DNA of 61,472 bases. Source: Victivallales bacterium. GTDB taxonomy: Bacteria > Verrucomicrobiota > Lentisphaeria > Oligosphaerales > Oligosphaeraceae. Position 1 is the first letter of the stretch. Every line of letters starts with the position of its first letter. Position numbers and translations under genes: made by a program. Under the pieces are notes generated by a model, which was not told the origin of the DNA, ran no database searches, and saw only the letters and a list, made by a program, of their open reading frames with translations. Positions 17,504 through 25,103 of this stretch are shown here, piece by piece. The stretch covers positions 1-61,472 of the forward strand of contig JAGCSE010000257.1 in NCBI GenBank assembly GCA_017964325.1, read 5' to 3'.

Positions 17504-19270
17504 TCAGCAGAGCTTTTCCAAGCGATCGATAATCGTGCCCAAATAGTCCAACGCCTCCGCGACGGGTTCAGGCTTCTCCAAATCCACGCCTGCGCTTCGC
17601 ATGATATCCAAAGCATCGCGGCTACCGCCTGCCTTCAGGAAGCCGAAATAGTCTTCCAAAGCAGGCTTGCCTTCCTTCAGAATTCTGTTCGCCAACTGAA
17701 TAGCCGCAGACATACCCGTCGCATACTTATAAACATAGAAATTGTAGTACATGTGAGGAATGCGCGCCCATTCCAGGCCGATAAGTTTGTCAGCCTTAAG
17801 CCCATGATAGAACTCGTTCATCTCATAGTATTCCTTCTCCAGTAGATCGGCGGTCAAAGATTCGTGTTGCTCCGCATGTTCATGGATTTTCAGCTCGAAT
17901 TCCGCAAACATCGTCTGGCGGTAGATGGTCAAGCGGATTTCATCGGCCAAATGGCAGAGCAGATACGTCCGAATATCTTTGTCCTTCGTCTTGGCAAGCA
18001 GATATTCCGCAAGCAGAATTTCATTTGTCGTAGAGGCAACCTCCGCCACAAGAATCTTGTAATCGTGATAATGGAATGGCTGGAACTTGCGCGAATAATA
18101 CGAATGGAGCGAATGGCCCAATTCATGGGCAAGCGTAAACACATCGTCAAGCGTGCCTTGGAAATTCAAAAGAATATACGGATATGTATCATAGCAACCG
18201 CTTGAATAGCCACCCGACCGCTTGCCCTTCCGTTCGGGTACGTCAATCCAACGCTGCTTGATGGCCAAATCCAAAACATCGCAATATTCCTTTCCCATCG
18301 GCTTCAAAGCCGCCTTAACCGTTTTCACTGCCTCTTCCCATGTATAATGGCAACGGCAGGACGGCAACAGCGGATTATAGACGTCGTACATATCCAACTT
18401 GTCCAATTTCAGCATCTTGCGGCGGACTTCCAGATAACGCTTCAAATGAGGCACACGACTGTGGACCGTCTCAATCAACTGCCGGTAAACGCTTTCAGGA
18501 ACTTTGTCGCCAAACAGCGCGGCATTTAGCGCTGATGAAAAATGACGGACATTTGCGGAAACGGCATGATTCTTCACTGCAAAATTCAATGTCGTCGCCA
18601 ACGTGTTGCGGAATTTTTTATATGTTGAATAGAGCTTGCGGAACGCCGCCTTGCGGACATCGCGATTGGCATCCTCCATGAACAGATGATACGTGCCATG
18701 CGTCAATTCCATCATTTCACCCGCGCCATTCTTCAGCTTGCCGAACGTCAAGTCGCCGTCATTCAAGATGGAGAACGTGTTTTCAGACGCTCCCAACACT
18801 TCGGAATACATGCCCAATAACTGTTCCTCTGACTCTGACAATATGTGTTCCCGACAACGCAAATCATTTTCAATACTGCGTTTATAGAATGATAGCGTTT
18901 CCGATTTCAGATACGAATCCATGGTTTTGGTTGGTATCGCCAATAATTCAGGCTCAAACCATGCAAAATAAGGCGCAAGTTCCGCATACAGCGATTCAAC
19001 GTTTCCTACGCGGGCGCGATTCTCCGAAATCAGCGTGTTTTCATCGGATTTCATCGACGCATAGACATAGACTTTTTCGCTCAAACGGCTGAAAGCATCC
19101 ATCGCCTTGTATGCGTCACACAACGTCTTTGCTGATTTAGCGAGCTTCCCCTTGAAGGCAAAGAAGGCCTCTGCAAGCCCTTTCAATTTGGCAAAATCAG
19201 CCTCCCAAGCTTCCGTCGTCTGGTAGATCGCCTCCAGATCCCATGTTGGCAACTGCTTTTTATCGCTCAT
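17504..19270 (-). CDS. pepF: Oligoendopeptidase F (M3 metallopeptidase)
   Basis: This 588-residue protein matches the full length of M3B oligoendopeptidase F. The zinc-binding active site HELGH is in VFTLAHELGHSLHSYYS near residue 383, with the downstream Glu in LVAEVASTTNEILL. The helical N-terminal part (YVYASMKSDENTLISENRAR) is typical. The enzyme is cytoplasmic and cuts oligopeptides of about 7-17 residues. AGGAGA lies upstream of the ATG. It is the first gene of a tight minus-strand operon with GH5, DUF4838, a beta-lactamase-fold hydrolase and a deoxyribosyltransferase. A 9-bp-period CTAG array lies just upstream and belongs to the 3' end of the next gene. Confidence 0.93.
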   Translation of the reverse strand: MSDKKQLPTWDLEAIYQTTEAWEADFAKLKGLAEAFFAFKGKLAKSAKTLCDAYKAMDAFSRLSEKVYVYASMKSDENTLISENRARVGNVESLYAELAPYFAWFEPELLAIPTKTMDSYLKSETLSFYKRSIENDLRCREHILSESEEQLLGMYSEVLGASENTFSILNDGDLTFGKLKNGAGEMMELTHGTYHLFMEDANRDVRKAAFRKLYSTYKKFRNTLATTLNFAVKNHAVSANVRHFSSALNAALFGDKVPESVYRQLIETVHSRVPHLKRYLEVRRKMLKLDKLDMYDVYNPLLPSCRCHYTWEEAVKTVKAALKPMGKEYCDVLDLAIKQRWIDVPERKGKRSGGYSSGCYDTYPYILLNFQGTLDDVFTLAHELGHSLHSYYSRKFQPFHYHDYKILVAEVASTTNEILLAEYLLAKTKDKDIRTYLLCHLADEIRLTIYRQTMFAEFELKIHEHAEQHESLTADLLEKEYYEMNEFYHGLKADKLIGLEWARIPHMYYNFYVYKYATGMSAAIQLANRILKEGKPALEDYFGFLKAGGSRDALDIMRSAGVDLEKPEPVAEALDYLGTIIDRLEKLC

Positions 19271-19314
19271 CGCATCTCCTGAAAAATCTATTTTGTTAAT
19301 TTTTATATAATTTT

Positions 19315-19444
19315 CTAGATATTCTAGAGCTTCTAGAGCTTCTAGAGTTTCTAGAGCCTCTAGAGTTTCTAGAGTTTCTAGAGCCTCTAGAGTTTCTAGA
19401 GTTTCTAGAGCCTCTAGAGCTTCTAGAGCCTCTAGAGATTCTAG
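19315..19444. repeat. CTAG array, exact 9-bp period, 15 copies
   Basis: CTAG occurs at 19315, 19324, 19333 and every 9 bp without a break to 19441, separated by five variable bases. It begins at the stop codon of the metallophosphoesterase gene (19441-19443) and runs away from it. In that gene's sense the spacers read AAACT, AGGCT, AAGCT and AATCT. Confidence 0.95.
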
Positions 19445-20292
19445 TCTATCGTCATTTCCAGAAATCCGCCTGTCACGCCGTATTGGACTACGACTTGGAA
19501 TTTTCCACGATAGAAATCAACGCTCTGCTCATGGATATGCCCAGCCACGATGCCAAGCAGATTCGGAGCGGCGAAGACTTCCTTATGGAAATCCATCGTT
19601 AGTTGGTCATGGCCGCTTTCAGGCCAACGCGGACGGCGTTCAACCTTCCAGTTGACGTCCGTCGATGCGTTCCAGTTCGGATGGCCGACACTGAAGCCGC
19701 TGTCGCGACCTGGCACCCAGTACGGGACATGGCCGAAGACAATCGTCGGCAAGCCTTTTTTGACTTGTTCGCGCCAAAAATCAAGCTGTTCGGGCAGCAT
19801 CACACAGGCGGACGTGTCCATCATGACAAGATTCAATCCGTTCAGTTCGATGTTGTAGCACAATGGGTTATGACCTTGGTACAACGGTGCGAGGCGTTTC
19901 GCCGTCCATTCGCGCCGCAGGTCGATTTCCGTTCCAGGCAGACCTTCAAAATGCCAGTCGTGGTTGCCTGCCGTATAGGCGAACGGCAGTCCCATCTTGT
20001 TCGCCAGTTCGATGAGCGTCTCCACGCCTTTCGCCGACGGGAAGCTGACCATGTCGCCAAGCATCAGTAAATAATCATAACGGTCGGGCTGGCGTTCGGA
20101 AAGCATCTGCGTAAAGTTCGCAAATGCCTGCGGATATGCAGCCGCCATGCGCTTGCTGTTCTCCTGGTTCGGAAGGCCGCGCTCATCGTCCATCGACAAA
20201 TGCGCATCGCTCACGACCAATAGTCGTGTGGGCTTCGCTATTCCTGTTTCATGAAGCCTGACTGCATTTCTGTTTATCGAAAAACTTGACAT
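19441..20292 (-). CDS. Calcineurin-like metallophosphoesterase
   Basis: This 283-residue protein has the full set of metallophosphoesterase motifs: LLVVSDAHLS (D-x-H), LLMLGDMVSF (GD), YTAGNHDWH (GNHD), IVFGHVPYW (GH) and IVAGHIHEQ (GHxH). It binds two metal ions and hydrolyses a phosphoester; the substrate is unknown. No signal peptide is seen. The N-terminal segment before the first motif is about 25 residues. The stop codon TAG at 19441-19443 lies inside the first CTAG unit of the downstream array, so the array starts directly at the gene end. The gap to the upstream epimerase gene also carries a CTAG array. Confidence 0.9.
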   Translation of the reverse strand: MSSFSINRNAVRLHETGIAKPTRLLVVSDAHLSMDDERGLPNQENSKRMAAAYPQAFANFTQMLSERQPDRYDYLLMLGDMVSFPSAKGVETLIELANKMGLPFAYTAGNHDWHFEGLPGTEIDLRREWTAKRLAPLYQGHNPLCYNIELNGLNLVMMDTSACVMLPEQLDFWREQVKKGLPTIVFGHVPYWVPGRDSGFSVGHPNWNASTDVNWKVERRPRWPESGHDQLTMDFHKEVFAAPNLLGIVAGHIHEQSVDFYRGKFQVVVQYGVTGGFLEMTID

Positions 20293-20308
20293 CCTAACAT
20301 TCCTTTTT

Positions 20309-20380
20309 CTAGGATAATAGAGACAAGAAAATCTAGCGGCTCTAGAAAATCTAGCGGTTCTAGATAATCTAGAAATCTAG
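20309..20380. repeat. CTAG array, 9-bp period, second locus
   Basis: CTAG lies at 20333, 20342, 20351, 20360 and 20369 (9-bp steps), then at 20377 (8 bp), with one more at 20309. It ends two bases before the stop codon of the epimerase gene at 20382. In that gene's sense the spacers read ATTAT, AACCG, ATTTT and AGCCG. Confidence 0.88.
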
Positions 20381-20381
20381 A

Positions 20382-21347
20382 TTACATTCTTCCGCGTTCG
20401 TAGGCGATGACGTCATGGAGGATGTCATCCAATGAATGAGTCGGCTGGTAGCCGATGAGGCGTTTGGCGCGTTCCAGCGACGGCACGCGGCGCAGCATGT
20501 CTTCGAAGCCGTCTTCGTAGGCTTCGTTATAGGGAATCAGCTTGATGGGCGAATCGCTTCCCGTCAAAGATTTTACGCGTTCGGCCAACTGCATGATCGT
20601 CACTTCTTCCGCATTGCCGATGTTCACGACCTTCCCCTTCGCCTCCTTGCAGCCCATGAGCTTCACTAACGCATCCGACACATCCTTCACATGCGCAAAA
20701 CAGCGGGTCTGCGTCCCGTCGCCATAAACCGTAATCGGTTCGCCGCGAAGGGCCTGCCGGACAAAGCGCGGCACAACCATCCCGTACTGCCCCGTCTGGC
20801 GTGGGCCGACCGTGTTGAACAGACGGCAAATCGTCACAGGCAATTTCGCCTCCACCCAATGCGCCAATGCAAGAAATTCATCCATCGCCTTCGCACAGGC
20901 GTAACTCCAGCGGCGGCGGCAGGTCGCGCCCATCACGGAATCGTCATCTTCACAGAACGGGACTTTGCTCCCTTTCCCATAAACCTCTGATGTGGAAGTC
21001 AGAAGGAACGGACGGCGGTAGCGCGCGCAGCATTTCAGCACGACTTCCGTGCCGCCGACGATGCTTTCGATCGTCCGCACAGGCTGGTCGATGATGAGCC
21101 TCACGCCGACGGCGCTGGCCAGATGATACACGCAATCCGACTCGCGCACACAGTCATCGACAATGTCGCGATTGTTGATGGAATCCACGATGAGCCGCAG
21201 TTGGCGACCGTCCTCCAAGCCATCAAGATTTTCATACGAGCCCGTCGATAAGTCGTCCAGCACAAGAATCGAATGCCCCTGCGACAGCAGCAGACGGCAC
21301 AAATGCGAACCGATGAACCCCGCGCCACCCGTAACCAGTATCTTCAT
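20382..21347 (-). CDS. NAD-dependent nucleotide-sugar epimerase/decarboxylase (SDR family)
   Basis: This 321-residue extended short-chain dehydrogenase starts MKILVTGGAGFIGSHLCRLL, with the GxxGxxG NAD site. The catalytic triad region shows LLTSTSEVYGKG (Ser/Thr) and WSYACAKAMDEFLAL (Tyr-x3-Lys). RLFNTVGPRQTGQYGMVVPRF and GDGTQTRCFAHVKDV are typical of UDP-glucuronate decarboxylases and UDP-glucose 4-epimerases. The substrate is a nucleotide sugar, for surface polysaccharide or galactose metabolism. The ATG at 21347 is preferred, with GGGAGT upstream; an extension to 21383 is not supported. It is divergent from glyQS. Confidence 0.88.
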   Translation of the reverse strand: MKILVTGGAGFIGSHLCRLLLSQGHSILVLDDLSTGSYENLDGLEDGRQLRLIVDSINNRDIVDDCVRESDCVYHLASAVGVRLIIDQPVRTIESIVGGTEVVLKCCARYRRPFLLTSTSEVYGKGSKVPFCEDDDSVMGATCRRRWSYACAKAMDEFLALAHWVEAKLPVTICRLFNTVGPRQTGQYGMVVPRFVRQALRGEPITVYGDGTQTRCFAHVKDVSDALVKLMGCKEAKGKVVNIGNAEEVTIMQLAERVKSLTGSDSPIKLIPYNEAYEDGFEDMLRRVPSLERAKRLIGYQPTHSLDDILHDVIAYERGRM

Positions 21348-21537
21348 TGTCGTCACTCCCGTTGTTGAAAAAACGCCAAACACACTTTTCTAGTCCCAAA
21401 CAGGACTTTTTAATGCAACTTAATACACTTTTCGTCCGTCTGCAAACTATAAACTCAAGAAATATATGTTATGTTATCATACATTTCTTTTTTTTCAATC
21501 TCTTTCCATAAAGTATAAAAAAACATTGAGGCATCCC
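21348..21537. promoter_or_regulatory. Divergent gap between epimerase and glyQS
   Basis: This 190-bp AT-rich gap must hold the promoters of both genes. AGTCC (21392-21396) and GGACT (21403-21407) form a short stem followed by five T on the + strand. That would be a weak terminator or attenuator in the glyQS leader. No perfect promoter pair was recognised. Confidence 0.3.
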
Positions 21538-22878
21538 ATGAGCGAAATCGACAATGAACAAATGAACAAAATCGTCGCCCTCTGCAAACGGCGCGGCATC
21601 ATCTTCCAAAGCTCCGAAATGTACGGCGGCATCAACGGCTTCTGGGACTACGGCCCGTATGGCGCCCCCCTCCGCCGCGCAGTCGAACAGCTCTGGTGGA
21701 AATACATGGTCGAAGAACGTGACAACGTCGTCGGCCTCGACTCCACAATCATCTGCCATCCAATGGTATGGAAGGCGTCCGGCCATCTCGACCAGTTCTC
21801 CGACCTCATGACGGACTGCATGGACTGCAAGCGCCGTTACCGCGTCGATCAGATGGAAGACCCCACCACCTGCCCGAACTGCGGCTCCAAGAAATTGACC
21901 GAACCGCGCGAATTCAACCTCATGATGAAGACGTTCGTCGGCCCCGTGTTCGACGAAGAGCACGTCGCATGGCTGCGCGCGGAAACCTGCCAGCCGATTT
22001 TCGTCGATTTCAACACGATCCGCGTCGCGACCCGCCAGAAACTTCCCTTCGGCATCGCGCAGACGGGCAAGGCGTTCCGCAACGAAATCAATCCGAGGAA
22101 TTTCACGTTCCGTTCCCGCGAATTCATGCAGATGGAAATGGAATTCTTCTGCCATGAGGACGAATCGTTGAAATGGTTCGATTATTGGAAAGACCAGGCG
22201 TGGAATTTCTACACGAAATTGCTCGGCATCCCCGAAGAGAAGCTCCACATCTACTGGCATGAAAAGCTCGCGCACTACGCCAAGCAGGCTCTCGACATCG
22301 AGTTCCTCTTCCCATTCGGCTGGGGTGAAATCCAAGGCGTCCACCACCGCGGCCAGTGGGACATGTCCCGCCACAGCGAATTCTCGCAACAGGAACAGGA
22401 TTGCAAATATTTCGACCAGGACCGCAAAGAGTCATACTATCCGACCGTCGTCGAATCCTCCTCCGGCCTCGACCGCATCTGCCTCATGCTCCTCTGCAAC
22501 GCATACGACGAAGACACCGCCGCAACGCAGAAGGAAGGAAAGGACGAAGACGTCCGCATCGTCATGCACCTCCCCGCGAAGGTCGCCCCCGTACAGGTCG
22601 CCATCCTCCCGCTCTCCAAGAAGCTCGAAGAACCCGCTGAAAAGCTCTACCACACCATCGTCAAGAAATTCCGCGCCGAATACGACGACACAGGCTCCAT
22701 CGGCAAACGCTACCGCCGTCAGGACGAAATCGGCACGCCGTTCTGCGTCACGTTCGATTTCGATACGCTCAACGACAACGCCGTCACCGTCCGCGACCGC
22801 GACTCCATGACGCAGGAACGCGTCTCCATCGACCAGCTCGCCAAGTTCCTCGACGGCAAGATCAACCCCGAAATCTAA
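21538..22878 (+). CDS. glyQS: Glycyl-tRNA synthetase, single-chain (alpha2) type
   Basis: This 446-residue class II aminoacyl-tRNA synthetase charges tRNA-Gly. It starts MSEIDNEQMNKIVALCKRRG, followed by IFQSSEMYGGINGFWDYGPY, a hallmark of the alpha2 type. A four-Cys zinc site (CMDCKRR...CPNCGSKK) sits in the insertion. The class II motifs are RNEINPRNFTFRSREFMQME (motif 2) and PTVVESSSGLDRICLMLL (motif 3). A C-terminal anticodon-binding domain (VAPVQVAILPLSKK) ends the protein. The ATG at 21538 gives the normal N-terminus. ctpA starts 9 bp downstream. The presence of this type rather than the two-subunit GlyQ/GlyS form fits Lentisphaerota and many other phyla. Confidence 0.95.
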   Translation: MSEIDNEQMNKIVALCKRRGIIFQSSEMYGGINGFWDYGPYGAPLRRAVEQLWWKYMVEERDNVVGLDSTIICHPMVWKASGHLDQFSDLMTDCMDCKRRYRVDQMEDPTTCPNCGSKKLTEPREFNLMMKTFVGPVFDEEHVAWLRAETCQPIFVDFNTIRVATRQKLPFGIAQTGKAFRNEINPRNFTFRSREFMQMEMEFFCHEDESLKWFDYWKDQAWNFYTKLLGIPEEKLHIYWHEKLAHYAKQALDIEFLFPFGWGEIQGVHHRGQWDMSRHSEFSQQEQDCKYFDQDRKESYYPTVVESSSGLDRICLMLLCNAYDEDTAATQKEGKDEDVRIVMHLPAKVAPVQVAILPLSKKLEEPAEKLYHTIVKKFRAEYDDTGSIGKRYRRQDEIGTPFCVTFDFDTLNDNAVTVRDRDSMTQERVSIDQLAKFLDGKINPEI

Positions 22879-22887
22879 CGGAAACCC

Positions 22888-24189
22888 ATGAAAAAGCATA
22901 CTATAGGACTCTGGATATTCATCGCCGCCCTTACGGTGAATCTCGTCGTCGGCTACCGTCTCAACTCACAGGAGGCACAGAAAACGGGACGGGACGAAGT
23001 CTTCAAGCAAATCGACATCATGATGGAAGTCCTGCAGTTGATCCGCAAAAACTACGTCGATGCGGACAACGTCACCTATCGTATGCTTTTCGAGGGCGCC
23101 ATGAAAGGCATGACCGACGCGCTCGACCCTTTCAGTGAATATCTCGAACCACGTGATTTCAACACCTTGCAGGAAGAGACCGAAGGCGAATTCGGAGGCA
23201 TCGGCATCGAAGTCGATTTCGACGACGACTGCATCATCGTCATCGCCCCCATGGACGACACCCCCGCACAGCGCGCCGGCATCCAGCCCGGAGACAGAAT
23301 CTATAAAATCGACGGCGAGGAGGTCGGCCAGATCGGCCACGAAGCCGCCATCCGCAAAATGCGCGGCACGCCTGGCACGACTGTCAAAATCTCCTATATG
23401 CGCGACGGTTTCGAAGACATGAAGGAAATCGAACTCACACGCGCAAAGATTCCAATCGTCAGTGTTACGGATGCGCGAATCATACCGGACACGACCATCG
23501 GCTTTGTCCGAATCACGCAGTTCATGGAAAAGACGCCGGATGAACTGGAGGCCAAGCTCAAGGAGCTGTTCGCGGATGACAAGACGACCGCCCTCATCAT
23601 CGACCTCCGCAACAACCCCGGCGGCCTCGTCAACTCCGCCGTCAAAATCTGCAGCATGTTCCTCAAGCCTGACACATTCGTCGTCTCCATTGAAGGCCGC
23701 AGGGAGAAGCATGTCGAAAAGACACGTGCAGGTTACCAGTTCCCTGACAAGCCGGTCATCCTTCTCGTCAACGAAGGTTCCGCTTCCGCCGCCGAAATCA
23801 TGTCAGGCTGCCTCAGCACACATAAACGCGCAAAGCTTTACGGAACAAAGACATACGGAAAAGGCTCCGTCCAAAACGTCATCGACCTCAACAACGGCGG
23901 CGCCCTCAAACTCACCATTGCGCACTACTATGTCCAGCCAGATACGGTCAAAGACCGCAAGACCATCCATAAGCATGGAATCATGCCGGACGTCGTCATC
24001 AAACTTTCTCCGAAGGAAATCGAAGACCTGAAGAAATTCGATGAAGAATGGCACGAAGCCCGCGAAAAGGAAGGCCTTTCCGAATCCGATAAGATTAAAA
24101 TTGACAGCGAGTTCCGCCAGAAGCGCAAGCGTTTCGACACCGTCTTGAACGCCGCCGTAAAAGCGCTGACGGAAGATTCTGCCAAATGA
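22888..24189 (+). CDS. ctpA: C-terminal processing peptidase (S41 family)
   Basis: This 433-residue protein has an N-terminal signal or anchor helix (HTIGLWIFIAALTVNLVVGY), the S41 start FEGAMKGMTDALDPFSEYL, a PDZ domain (about 95-175, AQRAGIQPGDRIYKIDG) and the protease core. The catalytic Ser is in VNEGSASAAEI (near 300) and the catalytic Lys in TYGKGSVQN (near 325). LIIDLRNNPGG is the conserved strand. It acts in the periplasm, trimming C-termini or degrading misfolded proteins. The gene lies 9 bp after glyQS and is followed by a CTAG array and dapB. The C-terminal helical extension is charged (EKEGLSESDKIK). Confidence 0.93.
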   Translation: MKKHTIGLWIFIAALTVNLVVGYRLNSQEAQKTGRDEVFKQIDIMMEVLQLIRKNYVDADNVTYRMLFEGAMKGMTDALDPFSEYLEPRDFNTLQEETEGEFGGIGIEVDFDDDCIIVIAPMDDTPAQRAGIQPGDRIYKIDGEEVGQIGHEAAIRKMRGTPGTTVKISYMRDGFEDMKEIELTRAKIPIVSVTDARIIPDTTIGFVRITQFMEKTPDELEAKLKELFADDKTTALIIDLRNNPGGLVNSAVKICSMFLKPDTFVVSIEGRREKHVEKTRAGYQFPDKPVILLVNEGSASAAEIMSGCLSTHKRAKLYGTKTYGKGSVQNVIDLNNGGALKLTIAHYYVQPDTVKDRKTIHKHGIMPDVVIKLSPKEIEDLKKFDEEWHEAREKEGLSESDKIKIDSEFRQKRKRFDTVLNAAVKALTEDSAK

Positions 24190-24194
24190 TTTTT

Positions 24195-24243
24195 CTAGAA
24201 AATCTGGATGCTCTAGAAATGCTAGATGCTCTAGAAAACCTAT
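24195..24243. repeat. CTAG array, 9-bp period, third locus
   Basis: The grid has CTAG at 24195, CTGG at 24204, CTAG at 24213, 24222 and 24231, and CTAT at 24240. It begins 6 bp after the ctpA stop. In the sense of ctpA the spacers include AAAAT, AAATG, ATGCT and AAAAC. It lies inside what looks like a co-transcribed unit with dapB. Confidence 0.88.
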
Positions 24244-24262
24244 AAAAAGAAGGAAAAACAAA

Positions 24263-25069
24263 ATGATTAAAGTCGCCGTCATCGGAGCTGCGGGCCGCAT
24301 GGGCCGCATGCTGGTCACCCGTGTCATCGAAGATCCAGAGCTCAAGCTCGTCGGGGCGTTGGAATATTCGGAATCGCCGTTCCTCGGGCAGGACGCAGGG
24401 CTTCTAGTCAACAAGCCGGCCGCAAAAGTCCTTATCACGGCGGATGTTGACGAAGCCATCAAGGATGCGGACTGTACGGTTGATTTCTCCTCTCCAGGCT
24501 CCAGCATGGCCGTCGCAAAAAAAGCCACGGAAAAAGGCATCGCCATGGTCATCGGCACGACGGGCCTCGTCGATGAACAGAAAGCCCTCCTCAAAAAACT
24601 TGCGGACAGCGGCGCACGAATCGTTTTCTCTCCCAACATGAGCGTCGGAGTCAACCTGCTGTTCGCGCTCTGCGAAAAAGTCGGCAAGTTGCTCGGCACC
24701 GATTATGACATCGAAATCGTTGAAATGCACCATAATAAGAAGAAAGACGCCCCATCCGGCACAGCTGTCCGTTTGGGCGAAATCCTCGCCAATGCCATCG
24801 GCATCGACTACGAAGCGGACACGCGCCATGGCCGCGTCGGCCTCATCGGGCCACGCACGAAGCATGAAATCGGAATGCACTCCCTGCGTGGCGGCGACGT
24901 CGTCGGCGATCACACCGTCATCTTCGCGACGGAAGGCGAACGCATTGAACTCGCTCACAAGGCATCCAGCCGCAATTGCTTCGTCAACGGCGCCATCCGT
25001 GCTATCAAGTTCCTTATGACCGCACAACCAGGCATTTACGATATGCAGGATGTCCTCGGCCTCAAGTAA
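24263..25069 (+). CDS. dapB: 4-hydroxy-tetrahydrodipicolinate reductase
   Basis: This 268-residue protein carries out the NAD(P)H-dependent reduction step of the diaminopimelate/lysine pathway in the cytoplasm. It shows the Rossmann start KVAVIGAAGRMGRMLVTRV, the loop VIGTTGLVDEQ, FSPNMSVGVNLLF, and the family signature EMHHNKKKDAPSGTA containing the catalytic His and Lys. RHGRVGLIGPRTKHEIGMHS and GGDVVGDHTVIF follow. Length and motifs are fully typical of E. coli-type DapB. AGAAGGA precedes the ATG. It sits between ctpA and a large secreted glycosidase-like gene that starts 34 bp later. Confidence 0.96.
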   Translation: MIKVAVIGAAGRMGRMLVTRVIEDPELKLVGALEYSESPFLGQDAGLLVNKPAAKVLITADVDEAIKDADCTVDFSSPGSSMAVAKKATEKGIAMVIGTTGLVDEQKALLKKLADSGARIVFSPNMSVGVNLLFALCEKVGKLLGTDYDIEIVEMHHNKKKDAPSGTAVRLGEILANAIGIDYEADTRHGRVGLIGPRTKHEIGMHSLRGGDVVGDHTVIFATEGERIELAHKASSRNCFVNGAIRAIKFLMTAQPGIYDMQDVLGLK

Positions 25070-25103
25070 AAAACAATCTCAACACTATATAACATATATT
25101 ATT

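Noticed and set aside
19315..19444. CTAG array as a CRISPR
   Set aside because: The unit is 9 bp with 5-bp spacers, far below CRISPR repeat and spacer sizes, and no cas gene is in the window.
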